Of a stretch of DNA of 54,811 nt, positions 16,144 to 24,265 are shown piece after piece. Source of the stretch: Clostridia bacterium (GTDB lineage Bacteria > Bacillota > Clostridia > Oscillospirales > CAG-382); the NCBI GenBank assembly GCA_017397805.1, contig JAFQHW010000066.1, forward strand, positions 1-54,811, in the 5' to 3' direction. Numbering within the stretch: position 1 is the first letter of the stretch; the number at the start of each line of letters is the position of its first letter. The notes beneath the pieces were generated by a model. It was given only the letters and a program-made list of their open reading frames with translations. It made no database searches and was not told the origin of the DNA. Both the position numbers and the translations under genes were made by a program.

Positions 16144-17577
16144 TTAAAACCTGAAGTAAAGGAAAGGGTTAGAGGCATTTTCCGCCAATAAAAGCGTACA
16201 TATTACCAAAAGAGCTACAGAAGAAGCCGTTGTTAAATAAGCGGCTACGCACTGTGCCTTCGGGTGAAGTGCCAGCTTCTTCTTTATTAACGGTAAAATC
16301 GGCATACTAAGCACTGCCGCAGCTATAATCAAGTAAATACTTCCGTATATCGTGGCTTTGTCAACGGTGTTGATAAATGCATTGCCGTTGGCAAATACCA
16401 AGTTTTTAAAGAACGTACCTAAATCCTTTAAATTTTCGAAGTAGAAAATACCGAATCCGATAATGATAACCAGCAAGGCGTATACGTTTGTAAGACCTAT
16501 CGGTATCTTCTTCATCCGCTTTTTGCCTATCAACTGTTCGATCAAAATGAATGAACCGAAGTACAAACCCCATATTATAAAGTTCCAAGAAGCGCCGTGC
16601 CAGAAGCCTGTGCAGAACCAAACAAGGAAAAGACTGAAATACTTTCTTCTTTTTCCGAACAACGGAACATACAGCAGATAATCTCTGAAAAAGCTACCCA
16701 AAGATATGTGCCATCTCTGCCAGAACTCCGCAATGTTTTTGCTGGCAAAGGGATGCTTAAAGTTTTCGTCAAAATGAAAACCGAAAATTCTGCCGATACC
16801 AATTGCCATGTCTGAGTAACCTGAAAAATCGTAATAAACGTAAAGCGCAAAACAAACGACACCCATAAAAGTAGCAACAAAGCTTTTTTGAGCCAAAGTC
16901 GCGCCAAGGTAATTAACATCACCGCCGTAAGTGCCTAAAAGCTGGTCAACGACGTCATATAAGCCGTTTGCAAAGATTACTTTTTTAGCAAGCCCCACGA
17001 TGAATCTTGTAAGGCCTTCACTTATATCTTGCGCGGTGCTCTTTCTGTCGTTGATTTCCTCTTCAATAGTGGAGTATCTGACGATAGGACCGGCAACCAA
17101 CTGTGGGAACAAAGAGATGTATAGCAAAAGTCTGGGATAACTTCTTTGGACCTCTACTTTGCCCCAATAGCAGTCAATTATATAAGACATTATTTGGAAG
17201 GTAAAAAAGCTGATACCGATAGGCAAACGTATATCGGGAACGGAAATGCTTGAACCAAGTAATGCGTTAATGTTTTCAACAAAGAAGCCGGTATATTTAA
17301 ATACCAAAAGCAAGCCGATATTAAAAATCAAGGCAACGGTAATAGTCGCTTTTGCTTTTTTTGTATCCCTGAATTTTTCAATCAGCAGACCTGAAAAATA
17401 GTTAACAAGTGTTGAAACGATCAACAATCCTACGTAAATCGGTTCGCCCCAGGCATAAAACAACAACGAAAAAACTATAAGAACGGCGTTTTTAGCCTTT
17501 ACACTTTTTACGGAAAAGTACGAAATAAAACACGCCGTCAAAAAAACGAATACAAAGAATAAATCAGAAAAAACCAT
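16144..17577 (-). CDS. MBOAT-family O-acyltransferase (DltB/AlgI type)
   Basis: The 477-residue polytopic membrane protein has the MBOAT hallmarks: FWQRWHISLGSFFRDYL (His290) and the nearly invariant His327 in TGFWHGASW, with hydrophobic helices throughout. Family members take an acyl group from a cytoplasmic donor (DltC thioester for DltB, acetyl-CoA for AlgI-like proteins) and pass it across the membrane. As first gene of an operon with an ACP and FkbH-like enzyme, a carrier-bound donor is likely, as in Dlt. It is preceded by a strong promoter. Confidence 0.93.
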   Translation of the reverse strand: MVFSDLFFVFVFLTACFISYFSVKSVKAKNAVLIVFSLLFYAWGEPIYVGLLIVSTLVNYFSGLLIEKFRDTKKAKATITVALIFNIGLLLVFKYTGFFVENINALLGSSISVPDIRLPIGISFFTFQIMSYIIDCYWGKVEVQRSYPRLLLYISLFPQLVAGPIVRYSTIEEEINDRKSTAQDISEGLTRFIVGLAKKVIFANGLYDVVDQLLGTYGGDVNYLGATLAQKSFVATFMGVVCFALYVYYDFSGYSDMAIGIGRIFGFHFDENFKHPFASKNIAEFWQRWHISLGSFFRDYLLYVPLFGKRRKYFSLFLVWFCTGFWHGASWNFIIWGLYFGSFILIEQLIGKKRMKKIPIGLTNVYALLVIIIGFGIFYFENLKDLGTFFKNLVFANGNAFINTVDKATIYGSIYLIIAAAVLSMPILPLIKKKLALHPKAQCVAAYLTTASSVALLVICTLLLAENASNPFLYFRF

Positions 17578-17628
17578 CTATATACCTCATCAAACGAGTA
17601 ATTGCATTGCAACATACATGTTCATATT

Positions 17629-17657
17629 ATTATATACTAAATTAATCTTTAAGTCAA
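17629..17657 (-). promoter_or_regulatory. Sigma-A promoter of the MBOAT/FkbH operon
   Basis: On the minus strand TTGACT (17652-17657), 17 nt, TATAAT (17629-17634). It starts the transcript about 45 nt before the MBOAT ATG. No other good promoter is seen until past the ACP gene. Confidence 0.85.
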
Positions 17658-17695
17658 TATGTCAACGCGATATAGTTGTGTTTTTTGCATAAAAT

Positions 17696-17726
17696 ACCCC
17701 ATAAGTTTGATAAAAACCTATGGGGT
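17696..17726 (-). terminator. Terminator of the oad-like operon
   Basis: Arms ACCCCATA / TATGGGGT with an inner TTT/AAA pairing, followed on the minus strand by TATTTTATGC and further T-runs. It lies 12 nt after the carboxyltransferase stop. Confidence 0.85.
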
Positions 17727-17737
17727 GAATTTATAAG

Positions 17738-19138
17738 TTATTCTTCTTCTACTTTGGTAACAAACAGAGCCTTAGCATCGGCTTCTTTTTCAGCCAGCTC
17801 TTCTTTGCGTTTGTTAAAGTATTTAACCGCTACTTGCTCGAACAAAGCGTAGGAAAGAACGTCTTCATCCTGAATAGCGTATTCAGAGCAAGCCTTCTTG
17901 AGCTTGCTGAGTTCGGGTTCAAGCGCATCTGCGGGACGGCTCGTGATGGGTTGTTCATCTCCGAGTATCTTCTTGGTGAACTCGGGAGAAATGGGAGCGG
18001 GAGTTCTGCCGTATTCGCCCTTAACAACACCCTTGAATTCCTTAGTTACCATCTTGTATCTTTCGCCGAGGGTAACGTTAAGCACTGCCTGGGTACCAAC
18101 TATCTGAGAAGTGGGAGTAACGAGAGGAGGATAACCTGCGTCCGCTCTTACACGGGGAACTTCTTCAAGAACCTCAAGAAGCTTATCGGACTGACCTGCT
18201 TGCTTAAGCTGAGAAACCAAGTTGGAAAGCATACCGCCGGGAACCTGATAACGCAATGCGTTTACGTCAACCTTAAGTACTGCGGGATCAATAAGACCGG
18301 ATTCTATATACTTACCTCTGAGGTCGGAGAAGTACTTGGAAACAACGTCAAGCTTGTCCAAATCAAGACCTGTATCGTAAGGAGTGCCTGCCAAGGTAGC
18401 AACGATAGGCTCCGTCGGAGGCTGGGAAGTACCCAATGCAAAAGGAGCGATGGCTGTGTCGATTATATCAACGCCTGCTTCTATAGCCTTAAGGATGGTC
18501 ATGGAAGCCAAGCCTGTTGTATAGTGAGTGTGAAGCTCCAAGGGAAGGTTGCACTTTTCCTTAATAGTTTTAACGAGCTCATACGCATCATAGGGCTTTA
18601 AAAGACCTGCCATGTCCTTAATACAGATGGAATCAGCACCCATATCTGCAAGTTGGCATGCCAAATCAGCAAAAAACTCGTTATTATGAACGGGACTTGT
18701 TGTATAGCTTAAAGCTGCCTGAAGATGACCTTTTTCTTTCTTTGTTGCCTTTATTGCGGTTTTAAGGTTTCTAACGTCATTAAGTGCATCAAATACACGG
18801 ATTATATCAATACCGTTAGCGATAGACTTTTGAACGAAGTATTGAACAACGTCATCGGAGTAATGTCTGTAGCCAAGTATGTTCTGACCACGGAAAAGCA
18901 TCTGAAGCTTCGTGTTCTTAACGTTTTTACGAATAGTGCGAAGTCTTTCCCAAGGGTCTTCGTTAAGGAAACGCAAGCAAGAATCAAAAGTTGCACCGCC
19001 CCATGCTTCAAGTGCGTGATAGCCAACGTTATCAAGAGCCTTGAGTATGGGTAACATTTGTTCCGTAGTCATACGGGTTGCGGCCAAAGACTGATGAGAG
19101 TCACGAAGGACTGTTTCTGTAATTTTTACTTTTGCCAT
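17738..19138 (-). CDS. oadA: OadA-type carboxyltransferase (oxaloacetate decarboxylase alpha / pyruvate carboxylase B-like)
   Basis: This 466-residue enzyme has a DRE-TIM metallolyase barrel: TVLRDSHQSLAATRM near the N-terminus, the metal-ligand His pair in LELHTHYTTG, and the lysine region SICIKDMAG. A conserved carboxylase domain (PGGMLSNL, YGRTPAP) follows. It moves CO2 between an oxo-acid and biotin. Unlike many OadA proteins it has no fused biotin domain; the carrier is the separate gene upstream. Oxaloacetate decarboxylation or PycB-type carboxylation cannot be separated by sequence alone. Confidence 0.92.
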   Translation of the reverse strand: MAKVKITETVLRDSHQSLAATRMTTEQMLPILKALDNVGYHALEAWGGATFDSCLRFLNEDPWERLRTIRKNVKNTKLQMLFRGQNILGYRHYSDDVVQYFVQKSIANGIDIIRVFDALNDVRNLKTAIKATKKEKGHLQAALSYTTSPVHNNEFFADLACQLADMGADSICIKDMAGLLKPYDAYELVKTIKEKCNLPLELHTHYTTGLASMTILKAIEAGVDIIDTAIAPFALGTSQPPTEPIVATLAGTPYDTGLDLDKLDVVSKYFSDLRGKYIESGLIDPAVLKVDVNALRYQVPGGMLSNLVSQLKQAGQSDKLLEVLEEVPRVRADAGYPPLVTPTSQIVGTQAVLNVTLGERYKMVTKEFKGVVKGEYGRTPAPISPEFTKKILGDEQPITSRPADALEPELSKLKKACSEYAIQDEDVLSYALFEQVAVKYFNKRKEELAEKEADAKALFVTKVEEE

Positions 19139-19156
19139 ATCCCTACTCCTTTACGC

Positions 19157-19567
19157 TTATGCTATAACAAGGATAAGGTCGCCGGCGTTAAGCATAGCAC
19201 CTTCGGAAGCGTTAACGGAAGCAACGGTGCCGCTGTAAGGAGAACGAATCTCATTTTCCATCTTCATAGCTTCGATAACGCAAAGCAAATCACCTTCGTT
19301 AACGGAAGCGCCCTGCTTAGCAACGAGCTTAAGGAGGGTACCGGGAAGAGGAGAAGTAACTTTGTTACCGTCTGCAGGAGCCGCTGCGGGTGATGCTGCG
19401 GGAGCGGGAGCTGCCGTGGGTGCAGGAGCTGCTACAGGTGCTACGGCAACGGGAGCTGCTACGGGAGCCGCAACTACGGATTCCTTAGCACTCTTAACAA
19501 CGCCGTTTTCTTCAACTTCAACTTCGTACTTATTACTATCGATTGTTACAATATACTTTCTTGTCAT
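19157..19567 (-). CDS. Biotin carboxyl carrier protein
   Basis: The 137-residue protein has an N-terminal strand-rich segment, an Ala/Pro/Val-rich flexible linker (about 33-66) and a C-terminal biotinyl domain with the biotinylation site EAMKMENE (Lys102). The start is fixed by GGAGG 8 nt before the ATG at 19567; a longer reading frame has no such site. It lies between the OadG-tail-like gene and the carboxyltransferase (18-nt gaps), so it is the mobile biotin arm of this decarboxylase. Linkers of this composition are typical of gamma-subunit-associated carriers. Confidence 0.94.
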   Translation of the reverse strand: MTRKYIVTIDSNKYEVEVEENGVVKSAKESVVAAPVAAPVAVAPVAAPAPTAAPAPAASPAAAPADGNKVTSPLPGTLLKLVAKQGASVNEGDLLCVIEAMKMENEIRSPYSGTVASVNASEGAMLNAGDLILVIA

Positions 19568-19585
19568 TTTGATATCCTCCAAAAA

Positions 19586-19747
19586 TTAAAGCATTTTAAT
19601 AGATTTGATTCTGAAATTAACCTTACCGTCGCCGTTTGCGGCGGCAATAGCGGCGGAAATAATAGCGGCTAATTCAGCGGCGCTCATTCCGTCAATAACG
19701 CTGTCTTTTGTAATTAAACCGTTGTTTGCAACCTTGTTATTTGCCAT
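19586..19747 (-). CDS. 53-residue OadG-tail-like small protein
   Basis: The minus-strand ATG at 19747 has GGAGG at an 8-nt spacing and a near-consensus promoter, and the frame encodes 53 residues. The second half (GMSAAELAAIISAAIAAANG, then VNFRIKSIK) resembles the soluble C-terminal segment of OadG/MmdD gamma-type subunits of sodium-pump decarboxylases (ELVAVIAAAIAA...VRSI). The usual N-terminal membrane helix of OadG is absent. It is the first gene of the operon with the carrier and carboxyltransferase. In OadG this tail helps hold the alpha subunit; a free tail could be an assembly factor. The resemblance is by eye. Confidence 0.72.
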   Translation of the reverse strand: MANNKVANNGLITKDSVIDGMSAAELAAIISAAIAAANGDGKVNFRIKSIKML

Positions 19748-19788
19748 TCACAATACCTCCAAAATCCAAAAATACCATTTTCTCACAC

Positions 19789-19817
19789 ATTATACACTAA
19801 ATATTGTTGCATTTCAA
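19789..19817 (-). promoter_or_regulatory. Sigma-A promoter of the oad-like operon
   Basis: TTGAAA (19812-19817), 17 nt, TATAAT (19789-19794) on the minus strand. It supports the small upstream gene as a real first cistron. It diverges from the hpt promoter 45 nt away. Confidence 0.88.
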
Positions 19818-19862
19818 TAAGCAAATGCTAAAAACTTTTTAGTTATTAATGATAATTAATTG

Positions 19863-19891
19863 TTGAAAAAAACAAAAAACAGTGTTATAAT
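19863..19891 (+). promoter_or_regulatory. Sigma-A promoter of hpt
   Basis: TTGAAA (19863-19868), 17 nt, TATAAT (19886-19891). The start codon follows 33 nt after the -10 with GGAGG in between. Confidence 0.88.
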
Positions 19892-19923
19892 ACGTTTGCG
19901 ATTTATTTTGTGGAGGTATACAC

Positions 19924-20466
19924 ATGCATAAAGATGTGGAAAGAGTTTTAATTTCCGAAGAAGAATTGAAGGCGAAGGTTGCTGAATTGGGTAAGCAAAT
20001 ATCAGAAGATTACAGGGGCAAACCCTTATTGCTCGTTTGCATTCTCAAGGGCTCTGTTGTTTTTATGTCCGACCTTATGCGTGCAATAGATATAGATTGT
20101 AAGATAGACTTTATGAGTATGTCTTCCTATTATTCCGGTACGAAAAGCAGCGGGCAGGTACGAATCGTTCTTGACTTAAACAAACCCGTTCAAGACTATG
20201 ATCTGTTGATAGTGGAAGACATACTTGACAGCGGTATTACTCTCTCCTACATCAAGGAGCTTCTGCTTCCCCGTAAACCTCGCAGCATTAAAATTTGTAC
20301 CTTGCTTGATAAGCCCGAAAGACGCGTGGCTGATATTAAGGCTGATTACAGCGGTTTTTCCATACCCGATGAGTTCGTTATAGGCTACGGACTTGATTAT
20401 GACGAAAAGTACAGAAATTTACCTTATGTCGGTGTAATTAAACCCGAAGCTGTAAAAAATAATTAA
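19924..20466 (+). CDS. hpt: Hypoxanthine phosphoribosyltransferase
   Basis: This 180-residue purine-salvage enzyme converts hypoxanthine (and usually guanine) plus PRPP to IMP/GMP in the cytoplasm. The PRPP-binding motif [15 protein letters not shown] is near residue 100, and [15 protein letters not shown] and the C-terminal [13 protein letters not shown] are in place. Length is standard. GGAGG sits 8 nt before the ATG. It has its own promoter and is followed at 33 nt by an unrelated LCP-like gene. Confidence 0.97.
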   Translation: MHKDVERVLISEEELKAKVAELGKQISEDYRGKPLLLVCILKGSVVFMSDLMRAIDIDCKIDFMSMSSYYSGTKSSGQVRIVLDLNKPVQDYDLLIVEDILDSGITLSYIKELLLPRKPRSIKICTLLDKPERRVADIKADYSGFSIPDEFVIGYGLDYDEKYRNLPYVGVIKPEAVKNN

Positions 20467-20499
20467 TATTAAAGAATAATTGCGAAAGGAGGACTACCT

Positions 20500-21483
20500 T
20501 TGTCCGGTGCAGTACGAAATTTTCTCGTAATGTTCTTTCTGTTTTTGCTGATTTTCGGTATATGCGGGCATTTTATTGCAACAGAGCTTATTCCGAGCAT
20601 GATCAACGACGGTGATGAGGATTCATTTGTTGATAATGATAGCGTTTTGGAATCTCAACCCGAGGAAAGTGTTCCCGAATATAATAACGAAAGTGATTCC
20701 GTTGTCAGCGGTGCCTCTTATACATTTGCATTTTTGTGTTTAGGGCCTGACGATGAACTCGTCAGTGTCTATTTAATGCATGTTAACGAAGGATATAAAT
20801 CATGCGTTTCGGCTTCGATTCCCGCTTATTCGGCTACAGAAGTAGGCGGATCTACCTTGAACGAGATTTACAAGTTTAAAGGTAGTGATTTCTTAATTAA
20901 AAAGCTGCAGTATCTAACAGGTTTCGTTGTGGATGATCACGCTACGCTTTATACTGTTGATATAAAAGGCAACGGTCATACCGTCACCGCGTTGAGCAAT
21001 CGTTTGGGATACAGATACAGAATTAACGATGCCTTTAAGTATCCTAATCCTTTATACGAAGGTGATATAGTCGGTGAAGAATCCGAAGAAGTTTCCGAAG
21101 AAGTTGATATAAGCGGCGATGACGACGATGGTGAATATTTTACTATCGAACCCAACAGCTACGCCCTTAACGGCATAACTAACGGATTGAATAACTATTC
21201 CATTCTTTTAGATCCGGAGTGGAATCCTAACGCGCATGAAATTTTTCAGGAGCTTTTTAAAAGAATTTTTGACGATAAGGCGATATGCAGTAACGTTTCC
21301 GAACAGAATTCGATTATGAATTTTATGGAGAACGAAACCTTTTCAAGTTATACCAACTCCACAGCCGCAAAATATTTATTTAAATACAAGAATCAGCCTT
21401 TTGAATGTGAATGCCAGCGTATATCCGATTGGGATAACGTTAAAAATACCATACTTGCCAAAGAGCAAGGTGAAAATGAATGA
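20500..21483 (+). CDS. Degenerate LCP-like membrane protein
   Basis: The 327-residue protein starts at TTG, chosen because AAAGGAGG precedes it at good spacing and no ATG fits. A membrane segment (about 8-28) is followed by an acidic linker and an extracellular domain. The stretch FLCLGPDDE...VSVYLMHVN...SIPAYSATEVGG, STLNEIYKFKG and LIKKLQYLTGFVVDDHATL follows the order of LytR-CpsA-Psr proteins, which attach wall teichoic acids and capsules. The arginines typical of the LCP active site (RSD and IPRD motifs) are missing, so catalysis is doubtful. A binding or decoy role is possible. Confidence 0.65.
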   Translation: MSGAVRNFLVMFFLFLLIFGICGHFIATELIPSMINDGDEDSFVDNDSVLESQPEESVPEYNNESDSVVSGASYTFAFLCLGPDDELVSVYLMHVNEGYKSCVSASIPAYSATEVGGSTLNEIYKFKGSDFLIKKLQYLTGFVVDDHATLYTVDIKGNGHTVTALSNRLGYRYRINDAFKYPNPLYEGDIVGEESEEVSEEVDISGDDDDGEYFTIEPNSYALNGITNGLNNYSILLDPEWNPNAHEIFQELFKRIFDDKAICSNVSEQNSIMNFMENETFSSYTNSTAAKYLFKYKNQPFECECQRISDWDNVKNTILAKEQGENE

Positions 21484-21503
21484 TTATAGAGAGGTAAACC
21501 ATA

Positions 21504-22772
21504 ATGAAAGTAGAAACGAAATGTATACAAGAGGGGTACAAGCCCGCAAACGGTGAGCCCGTTGCTCTCCCAATATACCAAAGCACGACCTACGCTTATG
21601 ATTCAACCGAGCATATCGGCAGACTTTTTGACCTGAAAGAAGCCGGACATATGTACAGCAGAATTTCCAACCCCACGGTTGCATACGTTGAAGAGAAAAT
21701 TGCCGCTTTGGAAGGCGGTGTTGCCGCTGTGTGCGTTACCGCAGGTCAGACTGCTTCTTTCTTGTCTTTGTTCAATATTTTGGGTGCAGGCGACAGCTTC
21801 CTTTGTTCTTCTAAAATATACGGTGGTACGATAAATCTTTTCTCGGTAACCATGAAGAGAATGGGCATAGAATGCATCTACTTTGACGATGAAAGCTCCG
21901 ATGAAGAAATAGAGAGTTTGATAAAACCCAACACTAAGGCAGTTTTTGCGGAAACCCTTGCAAATCCCGCACTGACCGTTCTTGATATCAGAAGGCTTGC
22001 TGATTTATCTCACCGTCACGGTTTGCCCTTGATCATCGATAACACCTTCCCTACCCCCATCCTTTGCAGACCTATTGAACACGGTGCCGACATAGTCATT
22101 CATTCCACAACCAAGTATATGGACGGTCACGCTGTTCAAGTGGGCGGCGTTGTGGTTGACAGCGGTAATTTTGACTGGGAAAAGAACGGATACGCTTGCC
22201 TTACAGAGCCCGATGAATCCTATCACGGCGTTATTTATACCGAGAGCTTTGGCAGAGCCGCTTACGCCACCAAGCTTAGAACCCAGCTTGTAAGAGATTT
22301 TGGTACTTGTCCTCCCGCAAGCGCAGCTTTTTTACTTGATTTAGGCTTGCAGACCTTAGCCGTAAGAATGGAAAAACACAGCGCTAATGCGATGGCAGCG
22401 GCCAAGTATTTGGAAAACCATCCCATGGTAGACAGCGTATCTTATCCCGGTCTTGAAAATGATAAATATCACGAACTGGCTAAAAAGTATTTACCCAACG
22501 GTTGCAGTGGTGTCGTTTCCTTTAACATCAAGGGCGGTAAAGCAAATGCAGTTAAATTTATGGATGCTTTAACGATGGCTAAGAACGTTGTGCACGTTGC
22601 AATGGTACATACTTGCGTTCTCCATCCCGCCAGCGAAACTCACCGTCAGCTTACAGACGAACAGCTTGTAGCCGCCGGTATAAACCCCGGTATGATCAGA
22701 CTTTCCGTTGGTATAGAAAATATTGACGATATAATTGCCGATTTGGAGCAAGGTCTTAAAGCATGCGAATAA
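21504..22772 (+). CDS. metY: O-acetylhomoserine sulfhydrylase / Cys-Met metabolism PLP enzyme
   Basis: The 422-residue PLP-dependent gamma-family enzyme has YSRISNPTV, the PLP aspartate region IIDNTFPTP, the Schiff-base Lys in HSTTKYMDGH and the C-terminal RLSVGIENIDDII. Length and SVGIE ending fit O-acetylhomoserine aminocarboxypropyltransferase better than cystathionine gamma-synthase (about 380 residues), so direct sulfhydrylation to homocysteine is the likely reaction. The gene end overlaps rlmH by 10 nt. No SAM or T-box element precedes it; it appears to be transcribed with hpt. Confidence 0.88.
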   Translation: MKVETKCIQEGYKPANGEPVALPIYQSTTYAYDSTEHIGRLFDLKEAGHMYSRISNPTVAYVEEKIAALEGGVAAVCVTAGQTASFLSLFNILGAGDSFLCSSKIYGGTINLFSVTMKRMGIECIYFDDESSDEEIESLIKPNTKAVFAETLANPALTVLDIRRLADLSHRHGLPLIIDNTFPTPILCRPIEHGADIVIHSTTKYMDGHAVQVGGVVVDSGNFDWEKNGYACLTEPDESYHGVIYTESFGRAAYATKLRTQLVRDFGTCPPASAAFLLDLGLQTLAVRMEKHSANAMAAAKYLENHPMVDSVSYPGLENDKYHELAKKYLPNGCSGVVSFNIKGGKANAVKFMDALTMAKNVVHVAMVHTCVLHPASETHRQLTDEQLVAAGINPGMIRLSVGIENIDDIIADLEQGLKACE

Positions 22773-23242
22773 CCTTGATTTATGTAGGCAGCACGAGTGA
22801 TAAATTCTATTTGGAAGCCGCTTGTGAATATGAAAAGCGAATAGGAGCTTTCGGAGATTTTAAAAGCGTTTGCATAAAAGAGGAAAGGCTTGAAAACGAA
22901 AGTTCACAAGCTCTCATAGAAAAAGCTCTTAGCTTGGAGGAACAGCGTATAAAGGCGGCAATTCCCAAGGGTTCTGCCGTGGTTTGTATGTGTATCGAGG
23001 GTAAGGAGCTGTCATCCGAAGGATTAGCGAAATACATTGATGATTGCGGCGGTAAGGGTATATCTTCGATTTGCTTTATCATCGGGAGCAGTCATGGTAT
23101 ATCTCAAAGCTTAAAAGCTGTTTCAAGCTTAAAATTGTCTATGTCACAAATGACTTTTCCGCACATGCTGGCGCGAGTTATGCTTACGGAACAGATTTAT
23201 AGAGCATTTACAATAATTAACGGCAAAAATTATCACAAATAA
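22763..23242 (+). CDS. rlmH: 23S rRNA pseudouridine-1915 N3-methyltransferase
   Basis: This 159-residue SPOUT-fold methyltransferase has CIEGKELSSEGLA, the SAM-binding knot loop FIIGSSHGIS and the invariant C-terminal end RVMLTEQIYRAFTIINGKNYHK-type motif spread over the last 25 residues. It methylates the pseudouridine in helix 69 of 70S ribosomes. Length is exactly that of the family. It overlaps metY by 10 nt in another frame, so translation is coupled. Confidence 0.97.
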   Translation: MRITLIYVGSTSDKFYLEAACEYEKRIGAFGDFKSVCIKEERLENESSQALIEKALSLEEQRIKAAIPKGSAVVCMCIEGKELSSEGLAKYIDDCGGKGISSICFIIGSSHGISQSLKAVSSLKLSMSQMTFPHMLARVMLTEQIYRAFTIINGKNYHK

Positions 23243-23254
23243 TTAAAATTGCAC

Positions 23255-23283
23255 TTGAAATACGCAGATGAATGTGATATATT
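23255..23283 (+). promoter_or_regulatory. Sigma-A promoter of the ferredoxin gene
   Basis: TTGAAA (23255-23260), 17 nt, TATATT (23278-23283), just after rlmH. The ferredoxin ATG lies 31 nt further with AGGAGGG between. Confidence 0.82.
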
Positions 23284-23314
23284 ATGGATGTAAAAACTCA
23301 AGGAGGGTACAATA

Positions 23315-23488
23315 ATGGCATTTTCTATTTCTAAAGACTTGTGCATAGGCTGTGGTACCTGCGAAGGCGAATGCCCCGTTGGCGCTATTGCTGTAGATGC
23401 AGACGGTAAGTACGCGATTGATGCAGACGCATGCCTTGGCTGCGGTGCATGCGCAGGCGCTTGCCCTGTTGATGCAATTGCGGAGTAA
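23315..23488 (+). CDS. 2[4Fe-4S] ferredoxin
   Basis: This short 57-residue frame starts at an ATG with AGGAGGG at 7 nt. It holds two cluster motifs, CIGCGTCEGEC-P and CLGCGACAGAC-P, each the CxxCxxCxxxCP of clostridial bacterial-type ferredoxins. It is a low-potential one-electron carrier of the cytoplasm, expected in an anaerobe. It has its own promoter and a terminator hairpin, so it is a monocistronic unit. Its own strand encodes it cleanly; an opposite-strand frame here is a shadow. Confidence 0.97.
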   Translation: MAFSISKDLCIGCGTCEGECPVGAIAVDADGKYAIDADACLGCGACAGACPVDAIAE

Positions 23489-23506
23489 TTTTCGCACATA
23501 GTATTC

Positions 23507-23549
23507 CGCCCACCGACCGTGTTATTACATAGGTTGTGGGCGCTTTACT
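23507..23549 (+). terminator. Ferredoxin terminator
   Basis: CGCCCAC / GTGGGCG arms (23507-23513, 23536-23542), with further ACC/GGT pairing inside, followed by CTTTACTTTTT. It lies 18 nt after the stop. The SD of the next gene begins 12 nt past the stem. Confidence 0.78.
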
Positions 23550-23566
23550 TTTTAAGGGGAACGAGA

Positions 23567-24232
23567 GTGGATTTTTATAAGATTACGCAAATCAACAATA
23601 ATATAAATTTAAAGGAATATACAGACGGTTTGCTTTTCGGTACCGATGCTTTGTTATTGTCGCGCTTCGTCAAGGGCGGTTGTAACAAACATTGTGTCGA
23701 TTTAGGTACAGGCAGCGGTGTAATATCGCTGTTATTGCTTTCGGAAAATAAGGCTTCGACGATTACCGGAATAGAGATTCAAAGCAAGTATGTAAGTTTG
23801 TCCACAGAAAACGCAGTTTCCAATGGGTACGGTGACAGATTTACGTGTGTCGAGGGTGACGTTTGTTCACCTAAGAACTTATTCCCCTCTGAAAAAGCTG
23901 ATTTTGTGGTTTCTAATCCACCGTTTATGAAGTCTAATTGCGGCAAATTAAATGATAGTGAAAGCAAGACTATCGCTCGGCACGAAGAATACTTGCCTGC
24001 CGATAAATTGTGTGCCGCCGCAAGCATGTACTTGAAATACGGCGGTAAGTTCTATGTTGTTTACAGACCGGAGAGGATGTGTACTCTCATTACTGCCATG
24101 AAGAACAACGCTCTTGAGCCTAAGCGAATCGAGTTTGTGTTCAGCGGAAATGCCGCATCGCCTTCTCTGGTCTTGATAGAGGCCAAAAAAGGCGCTTCCG
24201 AAGGCGTAATTATTACTAATCAAAAGATATAG
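23567..24232 (+). CDS. TrmN6-like tRNA (adenine-N6)-methyltransferase
   Basis: The 221-residue class I methyltransferase has the SAM motif VDLGTGSGVISLLL and the adenine-N6 catalytic motif NPPF in VVSNPPFMK, preceded by the family N-terminal pattern DGLLFGTDALLLSRF. Relatives include the tRNA1(Val) A37 enzyme YfiC/TrmN6. The substrate in Firmicutes is less sure. The GTG at 23567 is chosen because AAGGGGA lies 6 nt before it; a 16-codon upstream extension would run through the ferredoxin terminator. It is followed at 33 nt by the giant subtilase. Confidence 0.88.
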   Translation: MDFYKITQINNNINLKEYTDGLLFGTDALLLSRFVKGGCNKHCVDLGTGSGVISLLLLSENKASTITGIEIQSKYVSLSTENAVSNGYGDRFTCVEGDVCSPKNLFPSEKADFVVSNPPFMKSNCGKLNDSESKTIARHEEYLPADKLCAAASMYLKYGGKFYVVYRPERMCTLITAMKNNALEPKRIEFVFSGNAASPSLVLIEAKKGASEGVIITNQKI

Positions 24233-24265
24233 TGCACCGCAAACTTAAACGAAAGGAGAATTGCT

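Noticed and set aside
17834-18601. 255-codon plus-strand frame opposite oadA
   Set aside because: It is antisense to a clear enzyme gene, with no SD or promoter and no motif.
23233-23499. Minus-strand frame over the ferredoxin
   Set aside because: The plus strand encodes a textbook 2[4Fe-4S] ferredoxin with promoter, SD and terminator.
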